From positions 496,001 to 560,000 of the forward strand of contig JAJKFH010000611.1 of assembly GCA_023333565.1 (NCBI GenBank): a DNA stretch of 64,000 nucleotides, in the 5' to 3' direction. The number at the start of each line of letters is the position of its first letter. Positions within the stretch are counted from its first letter, which is position 1. This document shows, in pieces, positions 1 to 13,450 of the stretch. Source of the stretch: Puffinus mauretanicus (Eukaryota > Chordata > Aves > Procellariiformes > Procellariidae). Made by a program: the position numbers and the translations under genes. Under the pieces are notes generated by a model, which searched no databases, was not told the DNA's origin, and saw only the letters and a list, made by a program, of their open reading frames with translations.

Positions 1-1030
1 CAAGCTTCTAGCTACGGCAATAAATCTAGATCAGCTACTGTACTCATTAAGTGAAGAGATAATTAAAGCTCGTGGGAGTCTGGATAAACCACCTGGCAAA
101 ACAATACCTTTTATAAAGGGAGACAGTAAGCAGGTTTGCAAGTCTTGAGAAGGCTTTATTAAAATAAGTGAATGCTACTTGAAAGATGTCCACACAACAC
201 CACCGTTATTTTTCTGTCTGAAAGGACTTCATATAGTGGGGTCTAAGGAAAAACCAGCGCAGAATAATCCGGTTCTGTGAAGTATATCAGCTGTAGGTTC
301 CACTGTAGGTTTCTTACCTTTCGCTACATGAGACTAGTTCTGTCTTTTGGATTAACTTTGCCATTCTGTGGTGGCTTTAAAATACTTTTGTGTTGACAAG
401 TAAATGAAATAAGGAATAGGAAATTCTGATGTGACGCTCTGAATTGGATTGGATCCACTGTCGTGTCAATGTACTCTTTATATTCATTCCTTTCTTCCTG
501 ATTCCTTATGGAAGGGAAACTTTCTGTCTTTCTTTCCCTTTCTCTCTTCCTCTGTTTGTCATTAATCTCCTGAAGTGACAAGGTAGGAAAGATTCGTTGT
601 CATGCAATACCATTTTTTCCCTGCAAGCCCATTTAGTAACATTCATTGTCTTGGTATGGATGTATAAATAAATACAAAAACATTTATTATATACAAAAGT
701 TAATTGCTGATTTAACCGCTGGAGGAACTGCCTTTTTGTTCAGTAGCTGAAACTGTTATGTGTTCAAGGGTAATTCCAAGTGTGGCTCATGTTACTTGCT
801 CTGAAAATGTTGTGGTGTAGTGACTATAAAAGTACTGATTTTAAATTACCTTCAAATCTCATGAAACCAGATACTTAACAATAGAGAATGTAGTATCAGT
901 ATTCACTAGGTGGTGTGATTAGAGAAATTTTCTTAAGTTTTGTTCTGTGAATTGGAGAGCGGTTCTGCTCTCAGCCCAAGCAGATATTGGGAAAAGTCAG
1001 GTTAGAAAAAACATTGTTGCCTGTTCTTCC

Positions 1031-1058
1031 TATTTATTTATTTATTTACTTACTTATT
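1031..1058. repeat. TTTA-type microsatellite
   Basis: The tract consists of about seven TTTA units, with TTAC interruptions towards the 3' end. It is an ordinary simple repeat that could be length-polymorphic. Confidence 0.85.
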
Positions 1059-2651
1059 GGTGTTTGGAGCTGTAGTAGAACATTAATGTAATGACAGTAC
1101 AAAAATGCAATTGCATGATTCTATGTTTGTTGTAATGTCTTGTTTTTTCTTTTTTAACCTCCTCAAGTAGGCAGGTAGATCTTTGATGAAAACTTAGTGA
1201 ACTGGGTGGTAATATTCCTGAGTTCTGTTCATATCATCCGTAAAATCTCTGTTTTACCACAAACAATGTTCTCGATGCCAAGCTTCTGTTTTCAGTCTAT
1301 ATCCATGCAGACAAACTGACGAGGTATGTGATGTCAAAAGATGAAAAGAGCTAACCAGCCCGATTGCTATTATGTCATGTAGCAGAAGGTCTTAAAACTC
1401 TGTGTCCAGGGCTGATTAAATACAGCGGCTTCAAGAATAGGAAGATAAGAATTCAGTTGCCCAAAACGTTTCCTGTTAGACAGAAGCTGTAACTTTTTCA
1501 GAAGGTGTATTAAGTTTGCATCTAATACATGTCAACTCTCTGGTGCATTTATCCTACTTGCCTAATAGCTTGTAGTTAGAATTTAGCCATCTGTCAGCAA
1601 TTAAGGAGTAGGCACTCATTTTCATGTACTAGGGCACCTTACAAAGAGAGCCATTTGCTGGGACTTTGTCTGTTTAATGGCAAAAGCAAGGCCAGGTAGG
1701 AGATCAATCATGCTTTTCACTGGATCAATAACCAGTGTAATGTGGATTTTAGTATAAAAAACGGCATCAAAACCAAACATTGTCAGTGTGCAGTACATCA
1801 TTGTGGCATGCTGCACAGGTGTAAAGGTGATGATTTAAGTTCCATTTCAGCAGATAAGTAATGTCACAAAGAGTTGAATAGGATTTCATTCTTGTAAAAC
1901 ATTTAGAGGCATGATTTGTTAACTGATTTTCTAAATGTACTGTGCTTTAGAAATGGGGAATATAAATATTTTTCAAAAATCAAGTTTCACCTGAACAGTC
2001 TGCATGGGAGTTTCATCAGTAGGAGGCAAGAAAACTTTTTTGTTTCATTCTTTCTTTTGTTGGAGTGAGTTTAACACAAATGAAAGGAACAAGATTGATA
2101 GCAATGAGGAATGTAATCTCCTTCCAAAAAAATCCTCCAGCCCACCCAAGCAGTGGCAGTGCAGATTTCCCTTACATAACTGTGTTAGCGATTCACCATT
2201 TGTCATGGTGAATTCCTTTCCTGCTGGTATTCGTACCAACTCTATTTAGGGCTGTCCGGATGATGTAACACGGACCTGTAAGTGATGACCATCAGTACAG
2301 TATTGATTTGATGATTTGGCTTGGTGGAAAAGTTACTTAATTCTCAGCTGCCTGTTCAGCTATTTGGATCAGAACAGCTCTGTCTATGCTGTATTCTCCC
2401 GTTATTAGTGTACCTCAATGCCTGATCTTCAGTGAGGAAGGAGGCACATCTGTTTAGTGTGGACAAACCAGATTTCTGCTCTGCTCTGATGTGGCTTCTC
2501 CAAGCGTTCTGGTGTTCCAGAGGGTCTGTCTGGTTCAGCATTGTCTGCTGGTAGGAAGTGCCTCTTCTATGGGAATATCCTCAGGTGCCATGCTCTGTCT
2601 TTCCCTTCACTGCACAAACATCATAGGAAGAAAAAGGGGTTTGATTGAAAT

Positions 2652-2665
2652 GGGGGCGGGGGGGG
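2652..2665 (+). repeat. G-rich run
   Basis: Five Gs, one C and eight Gs occur in a row in an otherwise AT-rich region. The run is long enough to be prone to slippage or local quadruplex formation, but it lacks four clearly separated G-tracts, so a stable quadruplex is uncertain. Confidence 0.6.
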
Positions 2666-2886
2666 TGATAACTTGCTCTTAGGAATCACTGCAGTTAGGT
2701 GCAACTTAGTGTCTTAAATGTACTTCGGATCATATTTTGGCTTTTGATGGGTAGTTGATGGTTAAGACTTACTAGATACAGGAAAAGGTGAAATACATGC
2801 ATGGGATGAAGCCTAAGTTTGGGAATTAGAATTTTTAAGTACAGGCTTCTTAGGAGTTATGTGGTAAAACAATTAGGATGTAAATT

Positions 2887-2929
2887 TCTTTTTTGTTTGG
2901 TTTTGGGTTTGGTTTTTTTTTTCTTTTTT
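2887..2929. repeat. T/G-rich low-complexity tract
   Basis: The tract is made of runs of T separated by G, GG or GGG. It is a simple low-complexity stretch with no coding potential. Confidence 0.7.
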
Positions 2930-3437
2930 AATGTTATGGGTACAATGTTAATGTAACTTTCTTTTCATTTGAACAAAATAGTCTCTTGTTTTTCCTAGCT
3001 AAAAATACTATCATGTTAAGCCATTGCTTCTAAAAATTTTTTCAAAATGTAGACTGGGATTAACAGCAAGGTTAATATCTTCTTCCAGCCATGCTAAACT
3101 CATTCCTGAAAATACTTCCCTTGCTCTTACTTAGCTAGCATTATTTCATTCTTTTTTGATTTGAGCTTTAAGCCCTGGTATCATCCAGTGTAAAGCAAAT
3201 TGTTTTAAGGTCAATTACAAAGAGAAATTATTTTGAGACTATACTGTTTGAAAATACTTACTTTCCTTACTTGAATAATTATCTTTTCATTGCAAAGCCT
3301 CACTAATAATAGCTAGTATTGTACACTTTCAGCAAACACCAGATACTGCTGCATGAACGGACCAGCTGGAGCTGCCAGAACTTTTTGTCATTGAAGATGT
3401 TCTCAGTGTATTTCCTGGTGTTTTGTCTGCTCTGTTT

Positions 3438-3474
3438 AAAAAACCAAACCAAAACAAAAACCCAACAATAAAAC
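3438..3474. repeat. A/C-rich low-complexity tract
   Basis: Runs of A are interrupted by CC or CCC. It resembles the complement of the T/G tract at 2887-2929 and is simple sequence only. Confidence 0.7.
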
Positions 3475-4194
3475 TGAAAGCACTGTAGTGTATTTCTGAA
3501 ATGATTCTGCCCCTGGTTAGTTGTGAATCTTCATTTAGAGCTGTGGATTGGTCTTGTGTGTTCAGTTACAGAATTGCTTTAGTGTAAATAGTCCTAACAC
3601 TTTTAAGTCAATGCAAAATAATTTTGCTGTGTGTGATCTTTGGATTGGTGCCTTTACCTGTTATTTGCTTTGTGACAAACTTGAAAGAAGCTGTGAAAGC
3701 AACAAAAAGTTTTCTTTCATTCAGTGATACGCTCTATGAATTACAGGCAAATTTGCAAACTTCGTATCCGCCATTTTAAGATAAAGATGTAATGTCAATG
3801 TTTTAATCTATCTTTACAGGCACATTTGTGCATCGTTTTTCTTTGTAGCCTGCTGGGAAAGCTGGAATATTTAGAGAATTAACTCTTTAGAAAAACAGCC
3901 TGCTTAACTACAGGCTTAAACGCACTTCCCTAAAGTAGTTGGAGTTGATAGCAGAAAATAAATGCTGTATGTAAAATTGGAGAGAAAAAGCTGCAATAAA
4001 AAAGTAGTTATTCAAGATCAGCTTTTCATCTCCAATATGAGTACATGAAAGTGGGAAGATGCAGTAAAACAGAAGAAGAGAAATTTGCAGTAACTGTCTG
4101 CCAAACGTTGAGAAGATGCACAAAATAGTATCAGTCATGAGAAGGGTCTCTGCATAAACTCTGCTCGTGAAGTTGGGGAATCCATTCATCAAAG

Positions 4195-4220
4195 CTTTCA
4201 GTATACCTGTATACTGAAAG
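4195..4220. repeat. perfect inverted repeat (12-bp arms, 2-bp centre)
   Basis: The arms CTTTCAGTATAC and GTATACTGAAAG are exact reverse complements separated by CT. The central part is repeated 28 bp downstream, where CAGTATACCTGTATAC occurs at 4199-4214 and again at 4227-4242. Such a palindrome could form a small cruciform or be bound by a dimer. No gene context gives it a known role. Confidence 0.8.
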
Positions 4221-4242
4221 AGCAATCAGTATACCTGTATAC

Positions 4243-7200
4243 CCCAAAAATACACCAGGGCTGGGGGTGAAGGGGTAGAGTTGTTTGTTTTGGTGTTTTT
4301 TTTTTCTGGACGCTGCATTATGCACCATGGGCTACAGCTACCTTTCATTTACATTTGTATTGCGTGAAGCTGTGATTCATGCCCCTGGGAGTGGAGCGGC
4401 CTCTCCTTGTTGGTCTGTGCGCACTCTTTGCTGTGGCAGGCTCCCAGAGAAACAGCCTCTACATATGCCTCATGCTGTTCGCTTGTCACTGGCTGTCTAT
4501 GCCTTGGCAGGCTGCAGAGCTAGTGAAAGAAAGGCAGATAGAGGACAGGGCTGCTCAGGATGCTCTTGCGCATCCTGATGTGTATAATGGGATTACTTGA
4601 GTTTAAGCAGCCTGTGTGATGTACAGTATATTCTGCCTCCCAAGGGGCAGACAGGCTCTTCCCTTTGGCATTGAATTTGGACCAATAGACTTCCCCCCGT
4701 TGTTAAAACCAGCACGCACAATGAGAAAGCATTTTTAACACATGCTGGCTGTGAGGGTACTTTCTCATTTTAAATCTAGGCAAGGTTTCTCTTAGTAACA
4801 GAATGCATTAGAACGAGAGAGACTCTTGAAGAGTTATCACAATAAGGAAGTCTCTGGCGCTGTGTAGAACTGGAGCCTGGATTGCAGGTCAGACAGAACT
4901 GGGACCAGGCAGTTCCTAAAGCATTAGAGTGTGAGACAGTCTTTGATTCCTTGCTAATCGGAACTACCTAGCAGGCTCTCTGTTCTTCCCTGGGGAAGAC
5001 AGCTCATGTGTTCTGGGTAAATGAAAGCCTAAGATAAGCCTTAGTTAAGAATTAACTTCCATAACAGCTAAATTTAAAACTATGGATTTTTTATCATGAA
5101 AATATTGATGTGTTTTATTGCTTTGGGCAGTTGCTTCTTAGAGAGGATTTGACTCTTCCAAAGGTATTCCTAAAAATAAAATTATCTAAGCTCTTCAAAG
5201 TAAAACAGATTGTTCTTTTTATTACATGTATTTCTTAAGTAGCATTTTCTCTTGTAACTGTAATCAAAATTTTTTATTCTTACTGATTCGGTGAATAGGC
5301 ACCCAACTTTGCTATGCTAATGGAAAAAAATCCTGCTTCACTTCAGTAGTAGCAGGTATAGGCACATAGGAGAAAGGCTATGTATATTAAGTAAATGTAG
5401 AGACATTAACTTTTTGCAGTGGTCCCAGGTTACAGAGACCACATTTATATTATATTTATATATGTATTGTTATACAGAGCAGTTCACTGCTGGTCCTATG
5501 AAAAAAGAATGTATTTTTTTAAATGCACAGGGTGCATCACCAATAGGTAGCGTCTGGGAAAATCTAAATTTCATGTGGTAGAATGCAGATCCTAAAAATA
5601 CAGAGCTCTTGTGAACCCATAATACATTGCCTTTTCTGTACTGCACTATTTATCTTCTGCATACTTTGCATGAGTCTTATTAAAGTAAAGCAATTACAGA
5701 AGAGACTAGATAGAAGGCAGTGTTTCTTGAAGCAGTGTTAACCCTTGATGGGATGTGCAGTATGCTCAGCCTTACAGGAAGAAACCCCAGAAGATTGCCG
5801 TAATGGACAGCCACTCACTGTTGTCTGAAATCCAGCTAAGTGCAATCTCTTCTGTATACTTAAAAAGGGGCCTTTGGAAAGAATCCCAGAGTGGTACTGG
5901 ATAAGGAGACAAACCTAGATGCCATGCGAGTCCCACACTTCTTCGCTTTTTTTTTTCCTTCCCGCCACCCCCCCACCCCCTGGTTGGTTACCTCTGGGCC
6001 TGCTAAGGTCCTTAGCCAACACAAGCTTCAGAGGACTTTTGTGAAACTCTAGTAGTCTGAATAATGACCTAAATGCCAATCTTGACTTTAATGGCACAGG
6101 ACAAGGCTGACAAACACGTCTGCCATTTGTTCAAATAGTTTTCACATGCTTCTACTTTAATACACAATACCATCTGTTGAGCTTCTCTGCAAATGGAATT
6201 CTTTTCTTCAGTCTACCCACAAACTAATTATGAATGTGAGGATTGTAGAGGTTACCTTTTTAAATATACAGCCAGCATTTCTGGGAAAAAAATACATCTG
6301 CAGTTCTTGTTTGTGTGAATTATTTAACAGATGGCAAAAACGCATTTCAGTTATTACAGCTATCCCTACCGTGGAGGAGAGCAGTGTTTATGTAGGGCTA
6401 GATTCTAGTTTTGACAGCATGCAGTACTACTTGGCATGCTTAAATGTGATGGGGTCTGATCTGCAACTCTTTCTTCTGATTTTTTTTTTGATATTACCTA
6501 TGTTAAAGTGGTTAACGAAGCCAAGGGACTTCATTATTTTAATGTGGGCTAAATTGCATCAAATGACTTGGAGGGTGTAGGACATTTTCACAAAGAGAAC
6601 TGCCAAGGATAAGGTGATGCACCGTAACCTGTTGACCCATCTAAATCCTGAGACTCTGAAGACTGAATTGGTCAGTCAGACTCTTTCATGGAAATTGGTC
6701 GTAGTGTGATTTAAAAAAAAAACCACAAAACCAACAAGATACCCCAAGGCCTTAATAAAATTCCTGCTCTTCTCCTGTGAATAATTTTTGTCTTGCTGGA
6801 TGAGTTTCTGTAAAGTTGCTTTCAGCTGAAGTGGCCAGAGTTTGAAGGTTTACTGAAGCATCTTAATTTTTATTGCCACCGTTCTTCCTCCTCTACCTGA
6901 TCTAATCACTATTGTTTAAGCTCTAACCCAGCTATTATGTGTCTGAGGTTGACATGAGAGCTGAGAAGGAGAGAGCAGACTGTCAAAACCAGCTGTCAGC
7001 ATAGATAGGAAGAGTGTGAAATTGAGGTAATAACTGGAATATCCACAGCATCTGTTCAAATATTTTGGAGAATTTGACCAGTTGGCATTCTCCCAGCCCC
7101 AGCTGAGTGACAACATTTAATATCAGTGAGATACCTTTGTCTTTCATCTATACGCATGATATAATGTCAGGTGCTGGTACACTGGAGAAAAAAGCTTTAA

Positions 7201-7588
7201 AATTATGGAGGAGGATTTAAATCTGACAGTTGAGCCAACGAGTGATTGATAATGACAGTAGTTACTGTATTCTGAGGGCAAGAATGGTTGAGATGATATT
7301 TAACTTAGGCCCTTGTAGACTAAGAGTTTTATCTCTAGTATGATATATTTGTAAATGGACAAGCAAATAAGGTCAGCAGATGTACTGTATCACTGTGTGT
7401 CATTGCTAAGTAACCTATTCCTAACAATGAGAGACGTTAGACAAACAGGACACATATTTTCTGGAAGAATTTGAAGTTTTGCGAAAGAATCTGCAAAATG
7501 TAAAATATTTGGGATTGTAAAGCTTAACTATGAGAATGTTTGTAAGCCAAATTCATTTCCACCACTTGTCTGTCATTTCCAGCCTTTG
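4243..7588. other. unique AT-rich non-coding sequence
   Basis: No gene was recognised. The longest open frame with an ATG is 116 codons at 6230-6580 on the plus strand. It has a hydrophobic stretch but no recognisable domain, and I treat it as chance. A pyrimidine-rich tract ending in a C-run lies at 5946-5980. The remainder is featureless AT-rich sequence. Confidence 0.55.
5946..5980. repeat. pyrimidine-rich tract with C-run
   Basis: A long T-run passes into CCTTCCC and then runs of C interrupted by A. It is low-complexity sequence and the strand asymmetry is the only notable property. Confidence 0.7.
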
Positions 7589-7602
7589 GTAGTAGGGGGC
7601 AC
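7589..7602 (+). promoter_or_regulatory. CTCF-like motif
   Basis: GTAGTAGGGGGCAC matches the core of the vertebrate CTCF consensus as I remember it (ASYAGRKGGCRS), with mismatches only at the first two positions of the longer motif. It lies within a stretch (about 7550-7760) that reads as complex unique sequence. A single motif match is weak evidence; binding is inferred only. Confidence 0.2.
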
Positions 7603-10600
7603 CTGATTTACTTATCCCATCAGCAGGAGGAGGTGAATGAAAGGCTTGGAGAAATTCTCACAAGTTATCTGATGCTGCATTCGGTGTCTTCCAGAGTCTT
7701 GGGATTTGCATTTAGCCCTTATTAGTTCATCTGCTGCATTGCCTTTGATTGTTTTTATTTCCTCCTGCTAATCTGTAAACTCCCAAACCTTCTTTTACTA
7801 CATTTCTTCTCTTTCTATTCTGTCATTTAATCTGTCCTTTTTGACTCTTTTCTATTATCTACTCAATAATCCTTTCCTCTCCTTCAGCATTAATTTATAC
7901 ACAAACTTTATTGTCTATAAATATACTTTATATTTCATGCTGTAAAGTCTTAGTACAGAATTATTCTACACCAATTCATTCTGTCCTTGGATATTGACCT
8001 TTATGAGAATTTGCTTCTCTGTTACTACCTAGTTTAGCTTCCTTAGCAATAGCATAAGCAGCCTTAATGTTGACAAAGCACAAGTGTCTCTGCCCATTTT
8101 GTCATCTGAATCAGTTGTGAAAAGTTAGAAGACAATTTTCATCAATGTCAACAAGCTCTGTTCCATTCTTCTTATTGTGGAGGAATGAGAGTGTTAAGCA
8201 AAGTGGATGTAAGGTGTGTGTGAGGGGTGGGGAATTTCATAGAGATTTAAGTTGTGTAATCTGTGAACCTTGACAAGTCTCAACAGTATGTGGAAAGAGT
8301 CGTTCTTTGCAAGATTCACCTGAATGGTGACCAATTCTATGTCCTTTAGCATATGCAGTTTTTCACAGTTTACTTCTGTCGCTATAATGGAAGGACTAGT
8401 AATAAAAAATAAGTATTGGATATAAGGTATGGGAGATGTTTTAGTACTTTTAAAGTATTCTTAAATATATTTCTAGCAATGGTCATACTTGCTTTCAAAA
8501 CCACTACATCTTGGGCCTCAAGGATAATAAAACACACATTTTTCACTCTTGTGTATATGTGTTTTCGGCTTCAAATGATTTGTCAGGGTTTTTTTTAAAA
8601 CAAACTTTCTGCTTGGCAAAATGACTGCTTCATGCCTCACAGCTATTCTTGGGTATCAGGAAAGAATCTAGCTGGAATTAATCTGATTCCACTGACATCT
8701 TGCTGACAGACACATCAAAAGGGCTGGAAAAGATGTCATAATCTTTGGTTATGTAAATATCTGAATCAAGATTGCTCTGAGGCAAACTGCAGAGCAGATG
8801 ATAATGTAGCCCTTCTATACTACATCAACAATCGTTTTGACAGATGTATTTGAATGCTAATATTTCATGAATAACATTTTGGGAGGGGGGAGGAGGCGTT
8901 GTATGCAGTATGGAAACTTATCACCAAAATACATCTTCGTATCAGTAAACTATGAGCATTTTGCAGCTTTCTAAGAATTTGTTAAGGAAAAGCAAATCTT
9001 TCTGTCATTCCTTCTTTTTTTTGTAGCCACTTCCGTAGTCCCCCACTGTACACTGTACAAAAAGCAGAGAGAAGAGTCACCTAAATTTGGAGTGTGACTT
9101 AGCAGCATCATGGCACTGCTGATGTCTGGATGACGCGTCTTTCAAATGTTTGAGTCTCTACTGGTTTGGTCATTATTCTGAGGGCAATATTCAGCTATTG
9201 AAGGATGTCTTGTGTTAATTCACAGCAAGTCCTCAACACTGCCAATCCTTCTCTTCATTGTAAAGGCTGATTTTTTTTCATGCTGCAATACCTTGAGAAG
9301 GGAAGACTTGAAGGGTCCTCAGAAATGTATTAGGAATGAGTTTTAGTTTACTAGAAATAGGACAATAGACAGTGATCTTACATGGCTGCGGTCATGGAGG
9401 TGAAGCATAGGTGAAGAGTAAGGGAAGTCTGTGGGATGTTAGCAGTGTAGCGCAGTGAGGAGGCATCTATCTATGGGCTCATTCTTGCTGCTGCATATTT
9501 CAGTGATGCTCCCAGACAGACAACACAGAATATCCTTTCTGCTTGGTATAGCTGCCCGGCTTTTCCCTCCTTGGTTAATGCTGTGTGGGTTTTCCTATGA
9601 CCATGGGATAGAATTGTGAGAGCGCATTTCTGTGAGCCATTTCTACTGGGAATAGGAATCAAACCTGTCTCTTTTCTTATTCCTTCCAGACTTGCAACCT
9701 GAATGCAAAAATGGGCACAAATAGCCTTGCCTGAGAGGTTTGAGATAATTGAAGGGTATGTGAATCCCACTGCAGCAACTTAATCCAAAACTTTTATGAA
9801 CTGTAGGAATGGGAGTAGCAATTCAAAGTTGTTTGTAATTGGAGCCAATTGAATCCTTTTGGTTTGCAAAATTGAGCTAAATAGTCACAACCGTTTCTCT
9901 TCCTTCCTCCCCCTGATTCTTTTTCAAGACTTTGAGGAAGGAAGATCATCTTATGGGAGTTAAGGTTTTGTCCTGCATTGTCAGGACTGAAGGTGTGACA
10001 ACAGAAAAACTAAGCATTATAATCTGATCACTAGTTTATTCTTCAGGTATAAGGAAAGTGATATTTTGCTTTAACATGAAATAGTACTGTTTGCCAAAAA
10101 ATGTAGTGATTTATCAGCTTTAAATATTACAAATTCTGTGAGGTGCTGAATATCTGAGAAGTGGTGCATCTTATTTGGGAGCTTGGAAAGGTTGGTCTAG
10201 AAATATCCCAGAAGCAAAGTACAGACCAGGTAACTAGGCTGGAACAGGGTTTGTCGCAGGACGAGGAAGAGGAGGAATGCTGTCTCTGTATCAGAAGGAA
10301 TGTTGAGTTCTGTGAAAAATGCTGTTGTAGTTCAGTAGCTTAATGTGGAATCCTTCAGTGCTGAGCCCCTGCCTTTGGAAATAAATGCATTAGCCACAGA
10401 ATGGTGCAGGTAGGAGCAGATCTGTAGAACAGAAGTTGATGGTAAGGACCTGGTAGGAGTGGGGAGGAGCTTACTTTGAACTACCTTTATGCTCATCGTA
10501 GGGACTAAATGCCCTCTGGTAGATGGGTGTGCTTGGTAAGCTGTCAGTGAGCAGTTTTTCTTCAGCATCTTCTGAAGGGGAATCCCTATTACAACGCTGT

Positions 10601-13179
10601 AAGACCGAGTGTCTTACAAACCAGTGTGCTCAGTGGGACAACTGAGGGATTTGCTTCCAAAGTGCACTGCTGATGCAAACTACAGTGCTAATGTAGACAC
10701 CTTTCTTCTTCTAGAGATTAAACCATTCTGCAGTCCTGCCTGATGAGTTGAATGTCAACTTGGGACATGTCTGCCAGGGAGGTCTGTCTTTGCGGGGGTT
10801 TTTTGTGGTAGCTGATTCATGATTTCTCTTTAATTGAGTTGTCTCTAATCCTGATGGTGAAACACTTTCAAAGAACAGCCTGGAAGGACTTCTAGCTCTT
10901 CTGATTCTGCCACTGGGACTTAATGAATGATAAAGCATTTTAATAAGCAACTTGCAGCTGTGCATCTCCACTTAAGCTGTTAATGCTCATTCTTGGTAGT
11001 TAAGAAACTTGTTTTTACCCAGATGTTCTAGTGAGATAAGTTCTTTTTATACTAGAATCTCAGCAGGAAAAAAAGGACATTAGTATTCCCCTACATTGAA
11101 TTCAGAATCTACTGGAACGCATAATTTTTATCAAGAGTACCATTACTTTTTATTTTCACAGGTTTCTTTATGTACCACTTCAGGTCTCAGATTTGCTGAG
11201 GGGCAAAAGAAGTTAAACTTGCACTTTTACATTTTATTATTGCCATCCGTTCCTTTTAGTCATTGATGCAGGTGACACCACTGGGACCTGCTGAACAAAC
11301 CAGGATAAATGATGGCTATTTACAAATAAGTGAAAGTGAGTGCTTACCTGTTCGGGAGATAAGTCACCTTGGATGCCATCTGTTGTTCTCAAAGGGATGT
11401 CTGCTATTTATTCCTACAGCAACTGCATTTTGTGCCTCTGAGAGCTCTTTAAAATCATATCAATAAAACTGCTTTGTTGTGAATCTATAAAGCATCAGAG
11501 AGGTCACTGCCCTGACAATACCTTCTGCCTTTTAGTCCTCATCCAGTCATCCTTTGAAACAACAAATGAGGTCGGCTACCTTGCAGGGAAACTAAAGGGA
11601 TGTTTTAATTGAGATAGGATTGGCATTTTTCCCCCCTAATTTTTCATTGATATATCAAAATAGGCCATGGGATATTTGATAAAAAGACAACAACTTCTCC
11701 CCTCAGTTCACTTTTCGTTACTGCTTTTCTACATACGGGTGTTTCGCTTGCAGGTCTAATGTTCATGCCCTCTAGCAGCAGGAACATGCAGAGAGGATGT
11801 CAAATCTCTTGCTGCCAAATGATAATGGAGATTTTCTTTAGCTCAGGAGAGAGGTCTTTGGGGATCTTAATGTTTTCTTTTGAAGTCAGACCAGGGGCAG
11901 ATTTCAGAAAGAGGGGCTGCATCTGACACCAAAGTTGTGTTATTTTTAGCTGTCATTTTATATCCCACCTCTGTAATGATGATTTCCCTGAGGGGATCTG
12001 AACCCATGCATCACTCCACATTTGAACAAATCTACTGTTTTACAGAAGCCTGAGTTTTATGAAAACCTGCCTCTTTCTGCCACTTCCTTTCTGGGAGGAA
12101 AAGACAAGACCTCCTGCAAACCCCCCCGCCCTCCCTATCTTCTGGTTAGTAGGCCATGACAGTGAGTGTCAGTGGTGTGTCAGATCACTGGCAAAGTAAT
12201 GATAATGTGAAAAAAATTTAAAATGTTGGGACTGTCAGACTTTGTGCTCTGCTGGTATCTAAACTGAAATCTGAACACTGTGTTCCACCAATATAACTGT
12301 GGTGTTACTGTATACATTAATAAGAAGTTCCAGATATGCATTTTGATGTGACCTTGGATTTTTGTTTCTACAAGACCATAGCCTACTTGTTTGTGTAGGG
12401 TTTTTTTTGTTTTGGTTTGGGGTTTTTTTAACGTGATTTTTTGTTTTCTTTTTTTTTTTTGATAGAAGCGTGTCCAGGCTGAACTGCTGTTTTGTTGGCT
12501 ACAAAAAGCAAATCCCTTTTTTAATTATTTAGGTCCTGGTCTACTCCTATGAATCAAACCAGTTGACAACATCTGGATATCTTGCAATGGGTATAACAAA
12601 GAGCCAAAGGTTTTATTTTTAGAAAAGGAAGATGATCTGGAAGGAAGTATTTTAAACACTGAAGAACTGGCCTCTGTGTTGCATGCAGAAACCAAGGCCA
12701 CAACACTAAATGGAGAGGGCAGAAAGGGGATTCTGCCTACCTGACCAAAGCCTGGATCTTTAAGAATCTCCTCCCCACTTACCAGAACTCTTAACTTCAG
12801 CACCTCTAGGAAGTGCCTAATATGGCAGCATTTGCTTTCTATCAGCTTTCCTCCATGCATGATGTTGCAGAACATGGTAAGCAGCTAGAGCACATGTGGG
12901 AACTGGGTGTTTATACCATAGCTCTCTGGGACTCCATGCAGGGCTTTGAGGAAAACGAGCAGGGGTAGGCGGGTACGTTACATGGAGCCATCCATTCTTC
13001 CCTGGGCAACATGAATGTTTTAGCTGAAGGGAAAGGGTCTTAAGTACCAGAGGTAGGAGAGGGAAGAGGAAAGGAATTCAGTTGCCCTGTAGAGACGTAA
13101 GGAAGATCTTAAATTTATAGGCCTCTCCACAATCATACAGTCATAGACCGTGTAGATTAATAATACTTAATAAGGCAGG
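7603..13179. other. unique AT-rich non-coding sequence
   Basis: No gene was recognised. A C-rich run lies at 12121-12134 and a T-rich low-complexity tract at 12401-12460. Downstream of that tract, an acceptor-like site at about 12532 opens into roughly 30 codons without stop, but there is no convincing donor. A minus-strand 116-codon frame at 12525-12875 has no recognisable domain. Nothing else is supportable. Confidence 0.55.
12401..12460. repeat. T-rich low-complexity tract
   Basis: Long runs of T are broken by G, GG and GGGG and a short ACGTGA interruption. It is simple sequence, similar in type to 2887-2929. Confidence 0.7.
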
Positions 13180-13184
13180 GTAGT
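13180..13184. repeat. target-site duplication, left copy
   Basis: GTAGT immediately precedes the TG that begins the LTR and is repeated exactly at 13770-13774, right after the LTR's terminal CA. A 5-bp duplication is usual for several retroviral integrase lineages, including ERV-L-like elements. Confidence 0.85.
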
Positions 13185-13442
13185 TGTGCTGGTTTTGGCT
13201 GGGATAGAGTTAATTTTCCTCACAGTAGCTAGTATGGGGCTGTGTTTGGGATTTGTGCTGAAAACAGGGTTGATAACACAGGGATGTTTTCGTTACTGCT
13301 GAGCAGTGCTTACACAGAGTCAAGGCCTCTTCTGCTCCTCACCCCACCCCACCAGCGAGGAGGCTGGGGGTGCACAAGGAGTTGGGAGGGGACACGGCTG
13401 GGACAGCTGACCCCAATGACCAAAGGGATATCCCATACCATA

Positions 13443-13450
13443 TGACGTCA
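13443..13450 (+). promoter_or_regulatory. CRE octamer inside the LTR
   Basis: TGACGTCA is the perfect palindromic CREB/ATF site. It lies in the probable U3 promoter part of the solo LTR, about 200 bp before the polyadenylation signal, so it could make this LTR a cAMP-responsive promoter or enhancer. Activity is inferred. Confidence 0.5.

Larger units (their letters stand above)
1..4194. other. unique AT-rich non-coding sequence
   Basis: No gene was recognised here. Open frames are all under about 105 codons, occur on both strands and show no recognisable domain. The segment contains a TTTA microsatellite near 1031, a G-rich run at 2652-2665, a T/G-rich low-complexity tract at 2887-2929 and an A/C-rich tract at 3438-3474. 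Several acceptor-like pyrimidine tracts (for example before 2997, 3091 and 3823) lead only into short open stretches and have no paired donor. It reads as intron or intergenic DNA. Confidence 0.6.

Noticed and set aside
6230..6580. 116-codon ATG frame with a hydrophobic segment
   Set aside because: No recognisable domain, no promoter or splice context, and AT-rich sequence readily gives hydrophobic Leu/Ile/Phe runs.
12533..12622. Acceptor-like site followed by about 30 open codons
   Set aside because: The pyrimidine tract is weak, there is no convincing donor, and several such cases occur by chance in the window.
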